This document shows, piece after piece, positions 9,130 through 18,964 of a stretch of DNA of 54,551 nucleotides; positions within the stretch are counted from its first letter, which is position 1; each line of letters begins with the position of its first letter. The translations under genes were made by a program, and so were the position numbers. The notes below the pieces were generated by a model. That model was given only the letters and a program-made list of their open reading frames with translations. It had not been told where the DNA came from and made no database searches. The DNA is from Alkalimonas sp. GTDB lineage: Bacteria > Pseudomonadota > Gammaproteobacteria > Enterobacterales > Alteromonadaceae. The stretch is from the NCBI RefSeq assembly GCF_020831925.1, contig NZ_JAFIFQ010000022.1, positions 1 through 54,551 of the forward strand, written 5' to 3'.

Positions 9130-9456
9130 GTTTACTTCTCCTCTGACATTTTGCAAAAGCAAACTGTCGAAACGAAGCACATAGTACACCCTAATCCATG
9201 GCAACATTTCGCAATTGCTGATTTGAAATTGTTGTAATTATTTTCGCAATGCTAGCGCACAATTAATTAGATGATTGTTGTCGCACAAAGCGGAACAGAC
9301 GTTGCCCCTTTTTGGGTACTTATTTTTTCATCAGTTCTCGCCTAAGAATTATCCAAATCGCGCTCAGTGTAAACCCCTAAATAGCAAAAGCGCTGGCAAA
9401 ACCAAGTGGTCGTACCAGCGCTCTTTCTATTTTTTACGTCAGTAGCTTAGAAGCGA
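9130..9456. other. Intergenic region between lexA and ctaC
   Basis: The 327 bases hold the leader and presumed promoter of ctaC (AT-rich between 9220 and 9290) and the lexA terminator at 9389-9422. The stretch 9225-9275 repeats TTGTTG/CAATT-like motifs, but I cannot assign a regulator or a firm -35/-10 pair. Confidence 0.5.
9389..9422 (-). terminator. Rho-independent terminator of lexA
   Basis: Perfect 8 bp stem AGCGCTGG/CCAGCGCT around an 18-base loop. On the minus strand it is followed by TTTGCTATTT, 34 bases past the lexA stop. A T-rich run also follows on the plus strand. Confidence 0.65.
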
Positions 9457-10080
9457 CTAGAGCCAACTGCCATTGCGGATCACTCCGACAGCCAGGCCTT
9501 CAATCTGAAACTCCTGCTGGCTAAGGTCGACTTTAATTACTTCGAAGTCTTGATTCTCCGGATGCAGTAGCACTGTATTGCCCTGACGCTCAAAGCGTTT
9601 AACGGTCACATTCTCGCCCACCCGTGCTACCACCACCTGTCTCTGCTCGGCACGATTGGTCTTGTGCACCGCCAGCAAATCGCCATCCAGAATACCGATG
9701 TCCTGCATGCTCATGCCCTGCACCCGCAGCAAGAAATCGGCATGGGGTTTAAACAGGTGAGCATCCAGCTGATAGTGATCCTGAATATTCTCAGCTGCGA
9801 GGATAGGTTGGCCCGCCGCCACTTTACCAACCAGCGGCAAGCCCAGCTGCTCTGGTACAGCCGGTTCGTCCTCGATAATTCGCAGGCCACGGGAAGTACC
9901 CGGCAGCATTTCAATCACCCCTTTGCGCGCCAGGGCTTTTAAATGCTCTTCGGCAGCATTGGCCGATTTAAAGCCAAGCTGGTGGGCAATTTCTGCCCGG
10001 GTCGGTGGCATACCGGTTTCAGCCTGATAATCGCGCAGCAACTGTAAAATTTCGGCCTGGCGTGCAGTAAGTGGTCTCAT
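9457..10080 (-). CDS. lexA: LexA repressor, SOS regulator
   Basis: The start at 10080 ([12 protein letters not shown]) gives 207 residues, close to the 202 of E. coli LexA; the longer frame would run over its own operators. The N-terminal winged helix-turn-helix is visible ([27 protein letters not shown]). The self-cleavage site AAGQP lies near residue 90 and the serine of [13 protein letters not shown] near residue 125, with the catalytic lysine in [14 protein letters not shown]. RecA-stimulated autocleavage lifts repression of DNA-repair genes. Two SOS boxes just upstream indicate autoregulation. Confidence 0.97.
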   Translation of the reverse strand: MRPLTARQAEILQLLRDYQAETGMPPTRAEIAHQLGFKSANAAEEHLKALARKGVIEMLPGTSRGLRIIEDEPAVPEQLGLPLVGKVAAGQPILAAENIQDHYQLDAHLFKPHADFLLRVQGMSMQDIGILDGDLLAVHKTNRAEQRQVVVARVGENVTVKRFERQGNTVLLHPENQDFEVIKVDLSQQEFQIEGLAVGVIRNGSWL

Positions 10081-10084
10081 AGTG

Positions 10085-10122
10085 CTGGTTACCCATACAG
10101 TAAATACTGTCAGTATATACAG
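10085..10122 (-). promoter_or_regulatory. Two tandem LexA (SOS) boxes
   Basis: On the minus strand CTGTATATACTGACAG (10122-10107) fits CTGT-N8-ACAG exactly, and CTGTATGGGTAACCAG (10100-10085) fits with one deviation (CCAG). The boxes are 22 bases apart and the second ends 5 bases before the lexA start. E. coli lexA has the same two-box arrangement. Confidence 0.92.
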
Positions 10123-10215
10123 CCTTTCGTAAAATGCCAAGTTGAAACGCGCCTGGACTGCCACCGCTCTTTGGGCCATGCTAAAATTACGGTTTTATTA
10201 TGACGGACATGCGCT

Positions 10216-12669
10216 ATGTTGCTGCGATTAAAGTGGTTCGCATCCTTATTGAAATGGCCACTGCGCCCTTTGGTTCGCTTTAAATTACTGCCTGCAGAGC
10301 CTATTGCCGAGTTGCAACTGGACACCACACGACCGATTTTTTATATCTGCCATACCGAATCAGCCAGTGATCTGGCTACCTTACGCCGGGTCTGTCTGCA
10401 ACTGCGCTTACCGGACCCACTTAGCCCGGTGCAACTGGGATCAGAGCAACTGGATCGCATCCTGTTTCTGGAAAAACCGCACCGGTTGATCGGTGGCCGC
10501 CCCAAAACCAGAGCACTGCAACAAGGTTTGGCACTGCTGCAGGCGCATCAGCAACACCCTGACTTGCAGGCGCAGTTGATCCCGGCTGCTATTTTATGGG
10601 GCCGTACGCCAGGCAAGGAAAACAGCATCAAATGGCTGCTTGGCGAGGCCCACTCGCCAAATTGGCTGGCTAAACTGCTGATTGTGTTGGTATCCGGTCG
10701 ACATACCCTGATTCGTTTCAGTACACCAGTACAACTGCAACAAATGGCTGCTCAATTTGGTGCCAATCCGGTGGTAGCACGCAAGCTGCTGCGCATGTCA
10801 CGCATTCATTTTTACCGGCAACGACTGGCAGCAACCGGTCCTCGTCTGATGAGCCGAAGCCAGTTGCAGCATGCTATCCTGGCTCGTCCGGCGGTAAAGA
10901 AGGTGATTGCCGACGAAGCCAAAGCAAAGCAAGTATCCATTGAAAAAGCCCGGCATCGCGCCCGTAAGTTGCTGCAAGAAATTGCTGCTGATTACCGCGA
11001 GTCGACCCTGAGGGTTGGCGATCGGGTACTGAGTTGGTTATGGCACAAGCTCTATCACGGCCTGAAAATTAAGCACGGCAAACAACTGCAGGAGCTGGCA
11101 CAAAAAGGGCACGAAATTGTCTATGTACCTTGCCATCGTAGCCATATGGATTACCTGCTGCTTAGCTATGTTATTTATCATCAGGGCTTAGTACCTCCGC
11201 ACATTGCCGCCGGTGTGAATCTGAACTTTTGGCCAGCGGGCCCTATCTTTCGCCGGGGCGGAGCTTTCTTTATTCGCCGCAGTTTTAACGGCGATAAACT
11301 TTACTCAACGGTGTTTCGCGAGTACCTAAGCCAGTTATTTAATAAAGGCTATGCGGTGAAATTTTACCCGGAAGGCGGCCGCAGCCGAACCGGCCGGCTA
11401 CTGCCCCCCAAAACCGGCATGCTGGCCATGACAGTGCAAACCCTGCTGCAAGGCAGCGACCGCCCCATCACGCTCGTACCAGTTTATTTGGGTTATGAAC
11501 ATGTGATGGAGGTCAATACCTACCTGAGCGAACTAAAAGGTTCGGCCAAACAAAAAGAATCGGTGTTTGGTGTCTTTAAAGCCATTCGTAAGCTGCGCAA
11601 CTACGGCTACGGCTACATCAACTTTGCCGAGCCGATTTCATTAAATGGCTATTTGACCGAGCGGGTACCGGACTGGAAACGCCTGCGTGAATACAGCACT
11701 GTGCCCAAACCAGCCTGGCTGGGAAACATGGTGGATGAGCTGGCGACTGACATTATGGTGCACATCAACCAGGCTGCAGCCCTTAATGCCATCAATCTGA
11801 TTGCGCTGGTGTTGTTGGCCACCCGGCATAAAGCGCTCGCTCGCTCAGAGTTGGAACAACAACTGGAACTTTATATCCAACTGCAGCAATGCCTGCCCTA
11901 CCATCACCGTATCAGTCTGCCAGAGCAAAGTGCCGCCGAGATGATTGAGCACGCCCTGGCTCTTGGAAAAATCCAGCAAAGCAGCGATCACTTTGGCCAC
12001 ATCATTACGCTGGAGCCGGAGCAGGCGATCCTGCTCAGTTATTTTCGCAACAACATCATTCATTTGTTTATTTTGCCGGCCATCCTGGCATCGGCGCTGT
12101 TGCGGCAACGCGATCTGAGTGGGCAGCAACTGGCCGAGACCATGGCACTGCTGTATCCCCTGCTCGCGACCGAGCTCTACCTGAAAACAGAGCACGGCAA
12201 CTTATCCGGGCAATTGCTCGACTTTATGGCTGAAACTGGTTTAATCGAACAGTCGGCGCAAGGCCCAAGACCAGTACCCCAGCAAGATGCTGGTTATCGC
12301 CAACTGGGCCTGCTGGCTGGTATCGCCACCGATACCTTGCAGCGCTACGCCATTGTCTTGAATTTGTTGCAACAAGGCTTTGGCTGGCAGCGCGCTCAGC
12401 TGGAGCAACAAAGTCAGGCGCTGGCCGGCAGACTGCTGACGCTGCATGGCATAACAGCACCGGAGTATCTGGATAAGCAGCTGTTTGCTACTTTAATCAA
12501 AGCGCTGCGCCAACAACAGCAACTGCAAGTGGCCGAGGATGGCAGCCTGCATGCAACCGCCAGGCTGAGTAAACTAACCCAAACGGTAAATGCCATGCTG
12601 CACTCGGATGTACTGCAAAGCATTCAGCGTTTGGTGTATAGCTGTGAGCAGTGCCAGCAAGCCGGCTAA
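10216..12669 (+). CDS. plsB: Glycerol-3-phosphate 1-O-acyltransferase
   Basis: This 817-residue protein matches the length of E. coli PlsB (807). The acyltransferase block I HRSHMDY (about residues 307-313, catalytic His and Asp), [10 protein letters not shown] (block II), [12 protein letters not shown] (block III, near 383-394) and [11 protein letters not shown] (block IV) are all present. It acylates position 1 of glycerol-3-phosphate at the inner membrane, the first step of phospholipid synthesis. It diverges from lexA across 135 bases; in enterobacteria plsB is also near lexA. Its stop overlaps the tesB stop, tail to tail. Confidence 0.97.
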   Translation: MLLRLKWFASLLKWPLRPLVRFKLLPAEPIAELQLDTTRPIFYICHTESASDLATLRRVCLQLRLPDPLSPVQLGSEQLDRILFLEKPHRLIGGRPKTRALQQGLALLQAHQQHPDLQAQLIPAAILWGRTPGKENSIKWLLGEAHSPNWLAKLLIVLVSGRHTLIRFSTPVQLQQMAAQFGANPVVARKLLRMSRIHFYRQRLAATGPRLMSRSQLQHAILARPAVKKVIADEAKAKQVSIEKARHRARKLLQEIAADYRESTLRVGDRVLSWLWHKLYHGLKIKHGKQLQELAQKGHEIVYVPCHRSHMDYLLLSYVIYHQGLVPPHIAAGVNLNFWPAGPIFRRGGAFFIRRSFNGDKLYSTVFREYLSQLFNKGYAVKFYPEGGRSRTGRLLPPKTGMLAMTVQTLLQGSDRPITLVPVYLGYEHVMEVNTYLSELKGSAKQKESVFGVFKAIRKLRNYGYGYINFAEPISLNGYLTERVPDWKRLREYSTVPKPAWLGNMVDELATDIMVHINQAAALNAINLIALVLLATRHKALARSELEQQLELYIQLQQCLPYHHRISLPEQSAAEMIEHALALGKIQQSSDHFGHIITLEPEQAILLSYFRNNIIHLFILPAILASALLRQRDLSGQQLAETMALLYPLLATELYLKTEHGNLSGQLLDFMAETGLIEQSAQGPRPVPQQDAGYRQLGLLAGIATDTLQRYAIVLNLLQQGFGWQRAQLEQQSQALAGRLLTLHGITAPEYLDKQLFATLIKALRQQQQLQVAEDGSLHATARLSKLTQTVNAMLHSDVLQSIQRLVYSCEQCQQAG

Positions 12670-13544
12670 GCCGGTTTCGCGGCCACCGGGTATTGCCGAA
12701 TAACCCCTTCCTGGATGGTCGAGGCAACCAGACGGCCGGCACGATCATAAAACTGACCGCGGACCAGGCCCCTGCCACCAGAGGCGCTGGGGCTATCAAC
12801 CGCATAGAGCAGCCAATCGTCAAAACGAAAATCCTGATGAAACCACATCGCATGATCGATGGTAGCCACCTGCATATTAGGAGCTAAAAACGATCGGCCA
12901 TGCGGCTGCAGCGCTGTGGGCAGAAAATTAAAATCCGAAGCATAAGCCAGCAGGTATTTATGCACCCGTAAATCATCTGGCATGGTGCCATTGGCTTTAA
13001 ACCAGACATAACGTTTAGGCTCACTTTGCTTTGGCTCGAACGGGTTTTGAAAATCGACCGGACGCATCTCAATCGGTTTCTCACAGATGAATTTACTACG
13101 CAAGGCTTCCGGGATCTTATCCGCGTGCTGCTGGTAAAAATCCAAATCCGACACCAGCTCGTCCGGTCCAGGCACTTCAGGCATGCTGTCCTGGTGTTCA
13201 AAACCAGTTTCTTCACGCTGAAAAGAGGCCGTCATGTAAAAAATGGCCTTGCCAAACTGAATCGCCCGCACCCGGCGGGTGCTGAAGCTTTTACCATCAC
13301 GAATGCTTTCCACTTCATACACTATCGGCTTGCTGGCATCACCGGGCCGTAAAAAATAGGAGTGAAAGGAATGCACCTTGCGATCTTCATCGATGGTGGC
13401 TTTAGCGGCCGATAACGCCTGCCCCATCACCTGGCCACCAAACACAGCTTTAAAACCCAGGTCCTGGCTCTGCCCACGGTAGAGCCCAAGCTCTATCGGC
13501 TCCAGCTTCAGTAACGACAACAACTTTTCCAATACCTGACTCAT
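12666..13544 (-). CDS. tesB: Acyl-CoA thioesterase II
   Basis: I start at MSQVLEKLL (13544), with AGGG 7 bases upstream, giving 292 residues (E. coli TesB has 286). The double hotdog fold is indicated by [13 protein letters not shown] near residue 37 and the [12 protein letters not shown] segment. The C-terminal [20 protein letters not shown] holds the conserved catalytic region. It hydrolyses medium- and long-chain acyl-CoAs. It is a single-gene unit convergent with plsB. Confidence 0.95.
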   Translation of the reverse strand: MSQVLEKLLSLLKLEPIELGLYRGQSQDLGFKAVFGGQVMGQALSAAKATIDEDRKVHSFHSYFLRPGDASKPIVYEVESIRDGKSFSTRRVRAIQFGKAIFYMTASFQREETGFEHQDSMPEVPGPDELVSDLDFYQQHADKIPEALRSKFICEKPIEMRPVDFQNPFEPKQSEPKRYVWFKANGTMPDDLRVHKYLLAYASDFNFLPTALQPHGRSFLAPNMQVATIDHAMWFHQDFRFDDWLLYAVDSPSASGGRGLVRGQFYDRAGRLVASTIQEGVIRQYPVAAKPA

Positions 13545-13623
13545 AGCACCCTGCATTTTGCTTTATCTACCCCGACGGTAGCGTTAGTATAACAACAAAT
13601 CCACCAGCGGTAGCACCTCCACC

Positions 13624-14100
13624 ATGGCCTATTGGTTGTTTAAAACCGAACCGGATGAACTCAGTATTGATGATCTGGCCGCGGAACCTGAGCGTAATTT
13701 TCTTTGGGATGGTGTGCGTAATTACCAGGCACGTAATTTTTTACGCGATCAGGTGCAACTGGGCGATAAAGTCGTTATTTATCATTCCAGTTGTAAACCG
13801 CCAGGTATTGCCGGTATTGCCCGGATCAGTAAAGCAGCTTATCCGGATCCCACCCAGTTTCAACCGGACAGCATCTACTTTGATGCTAAATCCAGTCCAG
13901 AAGCTCCACGCTGGATAGCTGTCGATGTCAGGTTTGAACAAAAATTTGACTTGTTTTTAACGCTAGACAAGCTAAAAAAAATAGGTACACTAAATCAAAT
14001 GCCATTGGTCAGAAAAGGCAACCGCTTGTCGGTCATGCCCGTGACAGATGATGAGTGGTGTACTATTCTCAGCCTGACAGCATTGTCCAATCAGGACTGA
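13624..14100 (+). CDS. EVE domain-containing protein
   Basis: The 158 residues are almost entirely one EVE domain: MAYWLFKTEPDELSIDDL at the start, WDGVRNYQARNFLRD, and GDKVVIYHSSCKPPGIAGIA. EVE is a PUA-like fold; relatives bind modified bases in DNA or RNA (thymocyte nuclear protein 1, some restriction systems). Stand-alone bacterial copies like this one have no settled role. It is probably co-transcribed with the small gene 37 bases downstream, which ends in a terminator. Confidence 0.93.
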   Translation: MAYWLFKTEPDELSIDDLAAEPERNFLWDGVRNYQARNFLRDQVQLGDKVVIYHSSCKPPGIAGIARISKAAYPDPTQFQPDSIYFDAKSSPEAPRWIAVDVRFEQKFDLFLTLDKLKKIGTLNQMPLVRKGNRLSVMPVTDDEWCTILSLTALSNQD

Positions 14101-14137
14101 ATCTTTTTCGACGCAACTGAAGATAGGGTGTTTACAC

Positions 14138-14377
14138 ATGCAAGCAGCACTTATTGAAAGGCGCCAGTCGAGCAGGGAGATGCAACAAATCTGGGATGAG
14201 CTGAATCTGGCCCAAAAGTTCTCGGTAGCCGAATTGCAACGGTATGGTTATGAACTTGCCTTTGTCCGGCATTCTACCACGGGCAATCTTGCCATCTTAT
14301 TAGCAGGAACCCGGGTCGCAGCCATCGATCAGGATGGTGAAATCGACACAGAGCCGAAAATCACCGTCCGGCATTAA
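14138..14377 (+). CDS. Small conserved-looking protein of unknown function
   Basis: A 79-residue soluble protein without signal peptide or membrane helix. The first half is probably helical (RQSSREMQQIWDELNLAQ, then SVAELQRYGYELAFVR). The second half looks like a short beta hairpin (GNLAILLAGTRVAAIDQDGE). AGGGTG lies about 10 bases upstream. It is followed by a good terminator, which supports a real two-gene unit with the EVE gene. I do not recognise a family. Confidence 0.7.
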   Translation: MQAALIERRQSSREMQQIWDELNLAQKFSVAELQRYGYELAFVRHSTTGNLAILLAGTRVAAIDQDGEIDTEPKITVRH

Positions 14378-14396
14378 TCAATACCGTCGATACAAA

Positions 14397-14425
14397 AAAC
14401 AGCAGCCGTGACTGCTGTTTTTTTT
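14397..14425 (+). terminator. Rho-independent terminator after the small gene
   Basis: AAACAGCAG-CCGTGA-CTGCTGTTT, followed by further T residues, 19 bases past the stop at 14377. The A-run before the stem could let it also serve the convergent DUF885 gene. Confidence 0.9.
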
Positions 14426-14446
14426 AGCAGGTGCGAAAAAGCACTA

Positions 14447-16186
14447 CTAGGAATTACTTTTTTCCGCAATATACTGGCGAATTTGTTGTTCCAGGACCTG
14501 CAGCGGTACACTGCCGTTTTTTAGCACCTGGTGGTGAAACTCACGCACATCGAAGTCCTCACCCAGAGCTTGCTCTGCTTCCTGACGTAGCCGGCGAATG
14601 GTCAGCTCACCCAGCTTGTACGATAGCGCCTGCCCTGGCCAGCTGATGTAACGATCGATTTCAGTCACGACGTTATGCATGGATAACGCACTGTTGCTGG
14701 CCAGAAAATCGATAGCCTCTTGCCGGCTCCAGCCTTTGGCATGCAGACCGGTATCTACCACCAGCCTTACCGCCCGCCACATTTCAAAAGAAAGCCGGCC
14801 AAAATTGTCGTATGGGCTTTGATAAAAGCCCATCTCCAACCCAAGGTACTCAGCGTACAAGCCCCAGCCTTCACCAAAAGCCGACGTGTAGAAGCTGCGA
14901 CGGTAGTCCGGCAATTGCGCCATCTCCTGCGACAATGCAATTTGTAAATGGTGACCCGGTACTGCTTCATGCAACGTCAGAGCTTCCATCTCATACAAAG
15001 GCCGGCGATTGAGCGCATAGGTATTGACCCAGTAATAACCGGCATCCCGATCGGTATTGGCGCTTAAATAACGGCCCGTGGTGTATTTAGGCGCAATTTC
15101 ATCTGGAACTGGTGCCACACCGTAAGGCGTTCTTGGTAAGGTTTCACGTAAGAAAAAGCGGGGTAAGGCAGCATCGGCTTTTTTTGACAAGTAGGCTGCA
15201 TAGCGCATCAGCTGCTCCGGCGTTTCGGCATAAAACTTCGGGTCGGTGCGCAAGTAATCAACGAAATCAGCAAAGCTACCTTCAAAACCCAAGTCATCTA
15301 TCACCTGCTGCATTTCAGCCCGGATGCGGGCAACCTCATCCAAACCAATCTGATGAATTTCCGCCGGTGTCATTTGCAGGGTGGTGTAATACTCCAATCG
15401 GTTCTGATAGTAAGCGCGGCCATCGGGTAACTCGCTGGCACCAATGCTTTGACGGGCATTGGGATAATACTCGCTGACAAAAAAGTCATAAAACGCCTGA
15501 TAGCTTGGGTTGACCGCTTCGTTTATCAGAGTTTTAGCTCGGGCCGTTAGCTGCTGCCAATCGGCATCCGAAATGCTGTCGGGCTTACGACGGAAAGGGG
15601 TATAAAACACATTTTGCTCAGGCTGTTGGGTCACATAGGCACTGATACTTTGCTCAAAGCCTGCCAGCACAGCCTGAGGCTGAGTCATGCCATCGGCCAG
15701 GCCCTGACGCATCCACTGAATCTGCTGCTCGAAATAACGCGGCATTTGTGCCAGCTGACTCAGGTAATTGTCAAAATCACTCTGCTGCCTGAAGCCCCCC
15801 CGCTGCGCCATAAATGCCAGGCTGTTATGAAAGCCAGACTCTGCCGTTAACGGCATCCGCTGAGCACCAAAACGGTACTGATCATAACTGTTGGCCAGGC
15901 GATAACGCAAAATCGCGTGGTTAATTTGATTCTGCTCGGAAAGTGCAGAGAGATCCATTGCGTCCAACTGCTGCAACCAGTTACGGCGCTCGGCGGCCAG
16001 TTCAGCCAATCGCTCTGCCGATAAATCCGCCAATTGGCCTGGCTGCTGACGGCTACGCTCTTGTTCGGCTTGCCATAAGTCGGTTGCAAAGGAGCTAAAG
16101 GCTTGATCTGTCATGGCCGGTGCCGTTGACTGGCTGGCGCAGCCAAGCATCAACGCCATTGAGGCCGCTAAAAGCATTACTCGCAT
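14447..16186 (-). CDS. DUF885-family lipoprotein, putative zinc peptidase
   Basis: This 579-residue protein begins with a lipoprotein signal (LAASMALMLGCAS, lipobox cysteine about residue 16), so it should be anchored in the envelope. LTLHEAVPGHHLQIALSQE (about residues 407-425) is the DUF885 signature and contains an HExxxGHH pattern compatible with zinc. GEGWGLYAEYLGLEMG follows, as in gluzincin-like peptidases. Length and order of motifs are typical. Its substrate is not known. It is a single-gene unit. Confidence 0.9.
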   Translation of the reverse strand: MRVMLLAASMALMLGCASQSTAPAMTDQAFSSFATDLWQAEQERSRQQPGQLADLSAERLAELAAERRNWLQQLDAMDLSALSEQNQINHAILRYRLANSYDQYRFGAQRMPLTAESGFHNSLAFMAQRGGFRQQSDFDNYLSQLAQMPRYFEQQIQWMRQGLADGMTQPQAVLAGFEQSISAYVTQQPEQNVFYTPFRRKPDSISDADWQQLTARAKTLINEAVNPSYQAFYDFFVSEYYPNARQSIGASELPDGRAYYQNRLEYYTTLQMTPAEIHQIGLDEVARIRAEMQQVIDDLGFEGSFADFVDYLRTDPKFYAETPEQLMRYAAYLSKKADAALPRFFLRETLPRTPYGVAPVPDEIAPKYTTGRYLSANTDRDAGYYWVNTYALNRRPLYEMEALTLHEAVPGHHLQIALSQEMAQLPDYRRSFYTSAFGEGWGLYAEYLGLEMGFYQSPYDNFGRLSFEMWRAVRLVVDTGLHAKGWSRQEAIDFLASNSALSMHNVVTEIDRYISWPGQALSYKLGELTIRRLRQEAEQALGEDFDVREFHHQVLKNGSVPLQVLEQQIRQYIAEKSNS

Positions 16187-16494
16187 GGTGTACCCTCTGT
16201 TTCTTGTTTGTAAATGAATTTTACCCAGATCTCATCTCAAATCCAGTCTCTGCCGACGCTTGCAACGGACCGTTAAACGCATTTAAGCCAAGGTTTCCTG
16301 TACAAAGTTCACTTTGCCAGCGAGAATGCGATGAAATGTTAAAAAACACTTGGCTAACGCTCTGGAAGTCGTTATGTTATGGGAAATTACAAGCGATACG
16401 ATTGCTTTGCCAAGCAAAACAACAAGTCGCGTAGTCATCGCTGTATCATTGCTGCGCTCGATTTCACGTAGTATCAAACGGAGTTTACCTTGTC
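16187..16494. other. Intergenic region between divergent DUF885 and diguanylate cyclase genes
   Basis: These 308 bases lie upstream of two divergent genes and should hold both promoters. GTTTACCTTGTC precedes the cyclase ATG without a strong ribosome site. I see no RNA gene, repeat or recognisable operator. Confidence 0.4.
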
Positions 16495-17508
16495 ATGATG
16501 TATAATGACCCGGTTGCACTGGCACGAGAAAAATCGTCTCAGGCGGCGGCTTTCCTGTTAAGGCACAATCTAGCGCCTCACCCGGTCAATTATACCGTCA
16601 GCTATGAGTACAGCAGTGGCCAAAATGCGGGCCTGTGTCAGGCGATTGAGCAACGTGTTTCCGCTAAGCTGCCATTCGATGACTTCATTATGGCAGAACT
16701 CTACAGCCACTGGATCGAAAAGTCCCATCAACAAAACGAACAATTGGTCCAACGGGTCAGTACCATGGTCACCCGTTTATCTGGCTGCACCGATCTAGCC
16801 CATGAAGCCACCAATGATTACCTGGAACTGCTGGATCATCAATTGCCCGAGCTTAGTAACAGCGACCCGGCATTGAAACTTAATATGATGCAGCTGATTG
16901 AGGCGACCGAGAAAGTTCGACGCTGCCACCTGCAATTGAACCAACAACTGGATTTGGCCAATCAACAAAGCCATCAACTTCGTACCGAACTAAAAGAAAT
17001 GAAACAACTGCGGCTCTTGGATCCGCTGACCGGCCTGTACAATCGATTGGCAATGCAGGAGCATCTGGAACTCTGGCTTACCGAACAACCAGAGCGACAA
17101 ATTGCAGCAATTGCCGTCAATTTGGATCACTTCCGTCAATTCAATCAGGACTATGGCGATACCATTGGCGACGTGATTTTAAGCAAAGTTGCCCGCAAAG
17201 TACGCAGCTATGTACAAGACAGCGGCCTGCCAGTTCGTGCTGGTGGTGAAGAGTTTTTGATCTTGCTGCCGGATGTCGACTTACGCACCGCAGGTGAAAT
17301 AGCTGAACAAGTGCGTAAAGGCGTGGAGAAGTTACGTTTTGTATCATCACGCAGCAAAAAAACCCTGCCTAAAGTAACCATTTCGCTCGGGGTATCCTTG
17401 TATCAGGCCAAAGAAAACTGGCAACAGTTTTTAGCCAGAACCAGCCAAATCCTGCAAATTGCCAAGCACCGTGGCCGTAATCAGGTCGCTACCGAAGCCA
17501 TGTTGTAA
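16495..17508 (+). CDS. Diguanylate cyclase with uncharacterised N-terminal domain
   Basis: In this 337-residue protein the last 165 residues form a GGDEF domain: DPLTGLYNRLAM at the start, active site RAGGEEFLILLPD near residue 245, and VTISLGVSLYQ later. It should make cyclic di-GMP from two GTP. The usual RxxD inhibitory site five residues before GGEEF is absent (the positions read QDSG), so product inhibition through that site is not expected. The N-terminal 165 residues are soluble and helical, with SSQAAAFLLRHNLAPHPVNYTVSYEY at the start, a pattern seen in other cytoplasmic GGDEF proteins; part is probably coiled coil. No membrane segment is visible. Confidence 0.93.
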   Translation: MMYNDPVALAREKSSQAAAFLLRHNLAPHPVNYTVSYEYSSGQNAGLCQAIEQRVSAKLPFDDFIMAELYSHWIEKSHQQNEQLVQRVSTMVTRLSGCTDLAHEATNDYLELLDHQLPELSNSDPALKLNMMQLIEATEKVRRCHLQLNQQLDLANQQSHQLRTELKEMKQLRLLDPLTGLYNRLAMQEHLELWLTEQPERQIAAIAVNLDHFRQFNQDYGDTIGDVILSKVARKVRSYVQDSGLPVRAGGEEFLILLPDVDLRTAGEIAEQVRKGVEKLRFVSSRSKKTLPKVTISLGVSLYQAKENWQQFLARTSQILQIAKHRGRNQVATEAML

Positions 17509-17600
17509 CTTCATGGTTGTCGGCAAGGGGCGCGGATCCGTTGGCGTCTTGCCGCCAGATCTTTTACACTAGCGGCTGAATTTATCTGCAAGGCTCTGAC

Positions 17601-18356
17601 ATGTCCGACAGCAACCCGAAAACCACGCACTTTGGCTATAAAACCGTGGCAGAAGACGACAAAGTCTCGCTGGTAGCCAACGTATTTCATTCCGTTGCCG
17701 CCAAGTACGATGTAATGAACGATTTGATGTCTTTTGGCATTCACCGTCTTTGGAAGCGTTTCACCATCGACTGCAGTGCGGTTCGTCCTGGGCAAAAGGT
17801 ACTGGATCTGGCTGGTGGTACGGGCGATCTAACCGCCTTGTTCTCCAGGCGGGTTGGCCCAACCGGCAAAGTGGTTCTGGCTGATATCAATGCTTCCATG
17901 CTGGCCGTTGGGCGCGATAAACTCCGCGATCAAGGTCTGGTAGATAACATTGAGTATGTGCAAGCCAACGCAGAAGCTCTGCCATTTGCTGATAATAGCT
18001 TTGATATCATCACCATCGCCTTTGGCCTGCGCAATGTCACCAACAAAGATGCTGCCCTGGCTTCGATGTTCCGGGTACTGAAGCCCGGTGGCCGCTTGCT
18101 GGTGCTGGAATTTTCAAAACCTCAATCCGAATTGCTAAACAAAGCCTACGATTTTTACTCGTTCAATCTACTGCCGAAAATGGGCCAGTTGGTCGCCGGT
18201 GATGCCGACAGCTATCAGTACCTGGCAGAGTCCATCCGGATGCATCCGGATCAGGAAACCCTGCAACAGATGATGGAGCAGGTCGGTTTTGCCGAAGTCA
18301 GTTACCATAATCTGACAGGCGGCATCGTCGCCCTCCATCGGGGCTACAAATTCTGA
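17601..18356 (+). CDS. ubiE: Ubiquinone/menaquinone C-methyltransferase
   Basis: A 251-residue class I SAM methyltransferase, the same length as E. coli Ubi[20 protein letters not shown] (about residues 28-46) and the SAM site [11 protein letters not shown] (67-77) are diagnostic, as is the C-terminal [12 protein letters not shown]. It methylates the ring of demethylmenaquinone and of the ubiquinone precursor. It leads the ubiE-ubiJ-ubiB-tat run and its stop overlaps the ubiJ start by one base. Confidence 0.98.
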   Translation: MSDSNPKTTHFGYKTVAEDDKVSLVANVFHSVAAKYDVMNDLMSFGIHRLWKRFTIDCSAVRPGQKVLDLAGGTGDLTALFSRRVGPTGKVVLADINASMLAVGRDKLRDQGLVDNIEYVQANAEALPFADNSFDIITIAFGLRNVTNKDAALASMFRVLKPGGRLLVLEFSKPQSELLNKAYDFYSFNLLPKMGQLVAGDADSYQYLAESIRMHPDQETLQQMMEQVGFAEVSYHNLTGGIVALHRGYKF

Positions 18357-18961
18357 TGCTGCAGCTGGCCCCCCAATTGCTTTGTGGTTTAGCTGAAAAA
18401 GCTTTGGCTGAAATCATTGCAATGGATCCAGCTGCTGCGGCCAGATTGCAGCGGCTGGCAGGTCGACAATTGGCGTTTCAGCTGAGCGAGTTCGACTGGC
18501 GGCTGGTGTTAACCGCCACACCAAATAGCCTGCTGCTCAACCTGCATCATGAAGCTGTAGATTGTGCCATCCGTTCCGATCTGGCCAGCCTGAAGCAGTT
18601 ACGCGATCCCAATCAGCTGACCCACTTGATTAAAAAAGATGCAGTGCAGATTGATGGTGATATTCAGGTAGCGCAGCAATTCAGCAGTTTCTTTCAACAA
18701 CTGCAGCCAGATTGGCAAGTGAGAACTGCTCAGTATCTTGGTGATGGTCTGACGCATAAATTAAATCGACTGCTGCACCAGCTAACAAAACTGATCCAGC
18801 AAAAGCAGCAAGCTCTGCAGCATATGAGTCTGGAGTTGGCACAGGATGAACTGCAGCTGACGCCAAATCGTTTGGAAGTGGAGCAGTTCAGTGCAGAAGT
18901 TAGCCAGCTGCATGCCCGGCTGGAGCGATTGCAGCATCAACTAAAACCATGGCAGGAGTAA
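18356..18961 (+). CDS. ubiJ: Ubiquinone biosynthesis accessory factor UbiJ (SCP2 domain)
   Basis: This 201-residue protein has an N-terminal SCP2-like lipid-binding domain and a helical, glutamine-rich C-terminal part (about residues 130-200) that should form a coiled coil. The position between ubiE and ubiB and the length match E. coli UbiJ (201). UbiJ works with UbiK as a lipid-binding scaffold for the soluble Ubi complex. DAVQIDGDIQVAQQF near residue 97 resembles the conserved core. It starts on the last base of ubiE. Confidence 0.92.
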   Translation: MLQLAPQLLCGLAEKALAEIIAMDPAAAARLQRLAGRQLAFQLSEFDWRLVLTATPNSLLLNLHHEAVDCAIRSDLASLKQLRDPNQLTHLIKKDAVQIDGDIQVAQQFSSFFQQLQPDWQVRTAQYLGDGLTHKLNRLLHQLTKLIQQKQQALQHMSLELAQDELQLTPNRLEVEQFSAEVSQLHARLERLQHQLKPWQE

Positions 18962-18964
18962 CCG

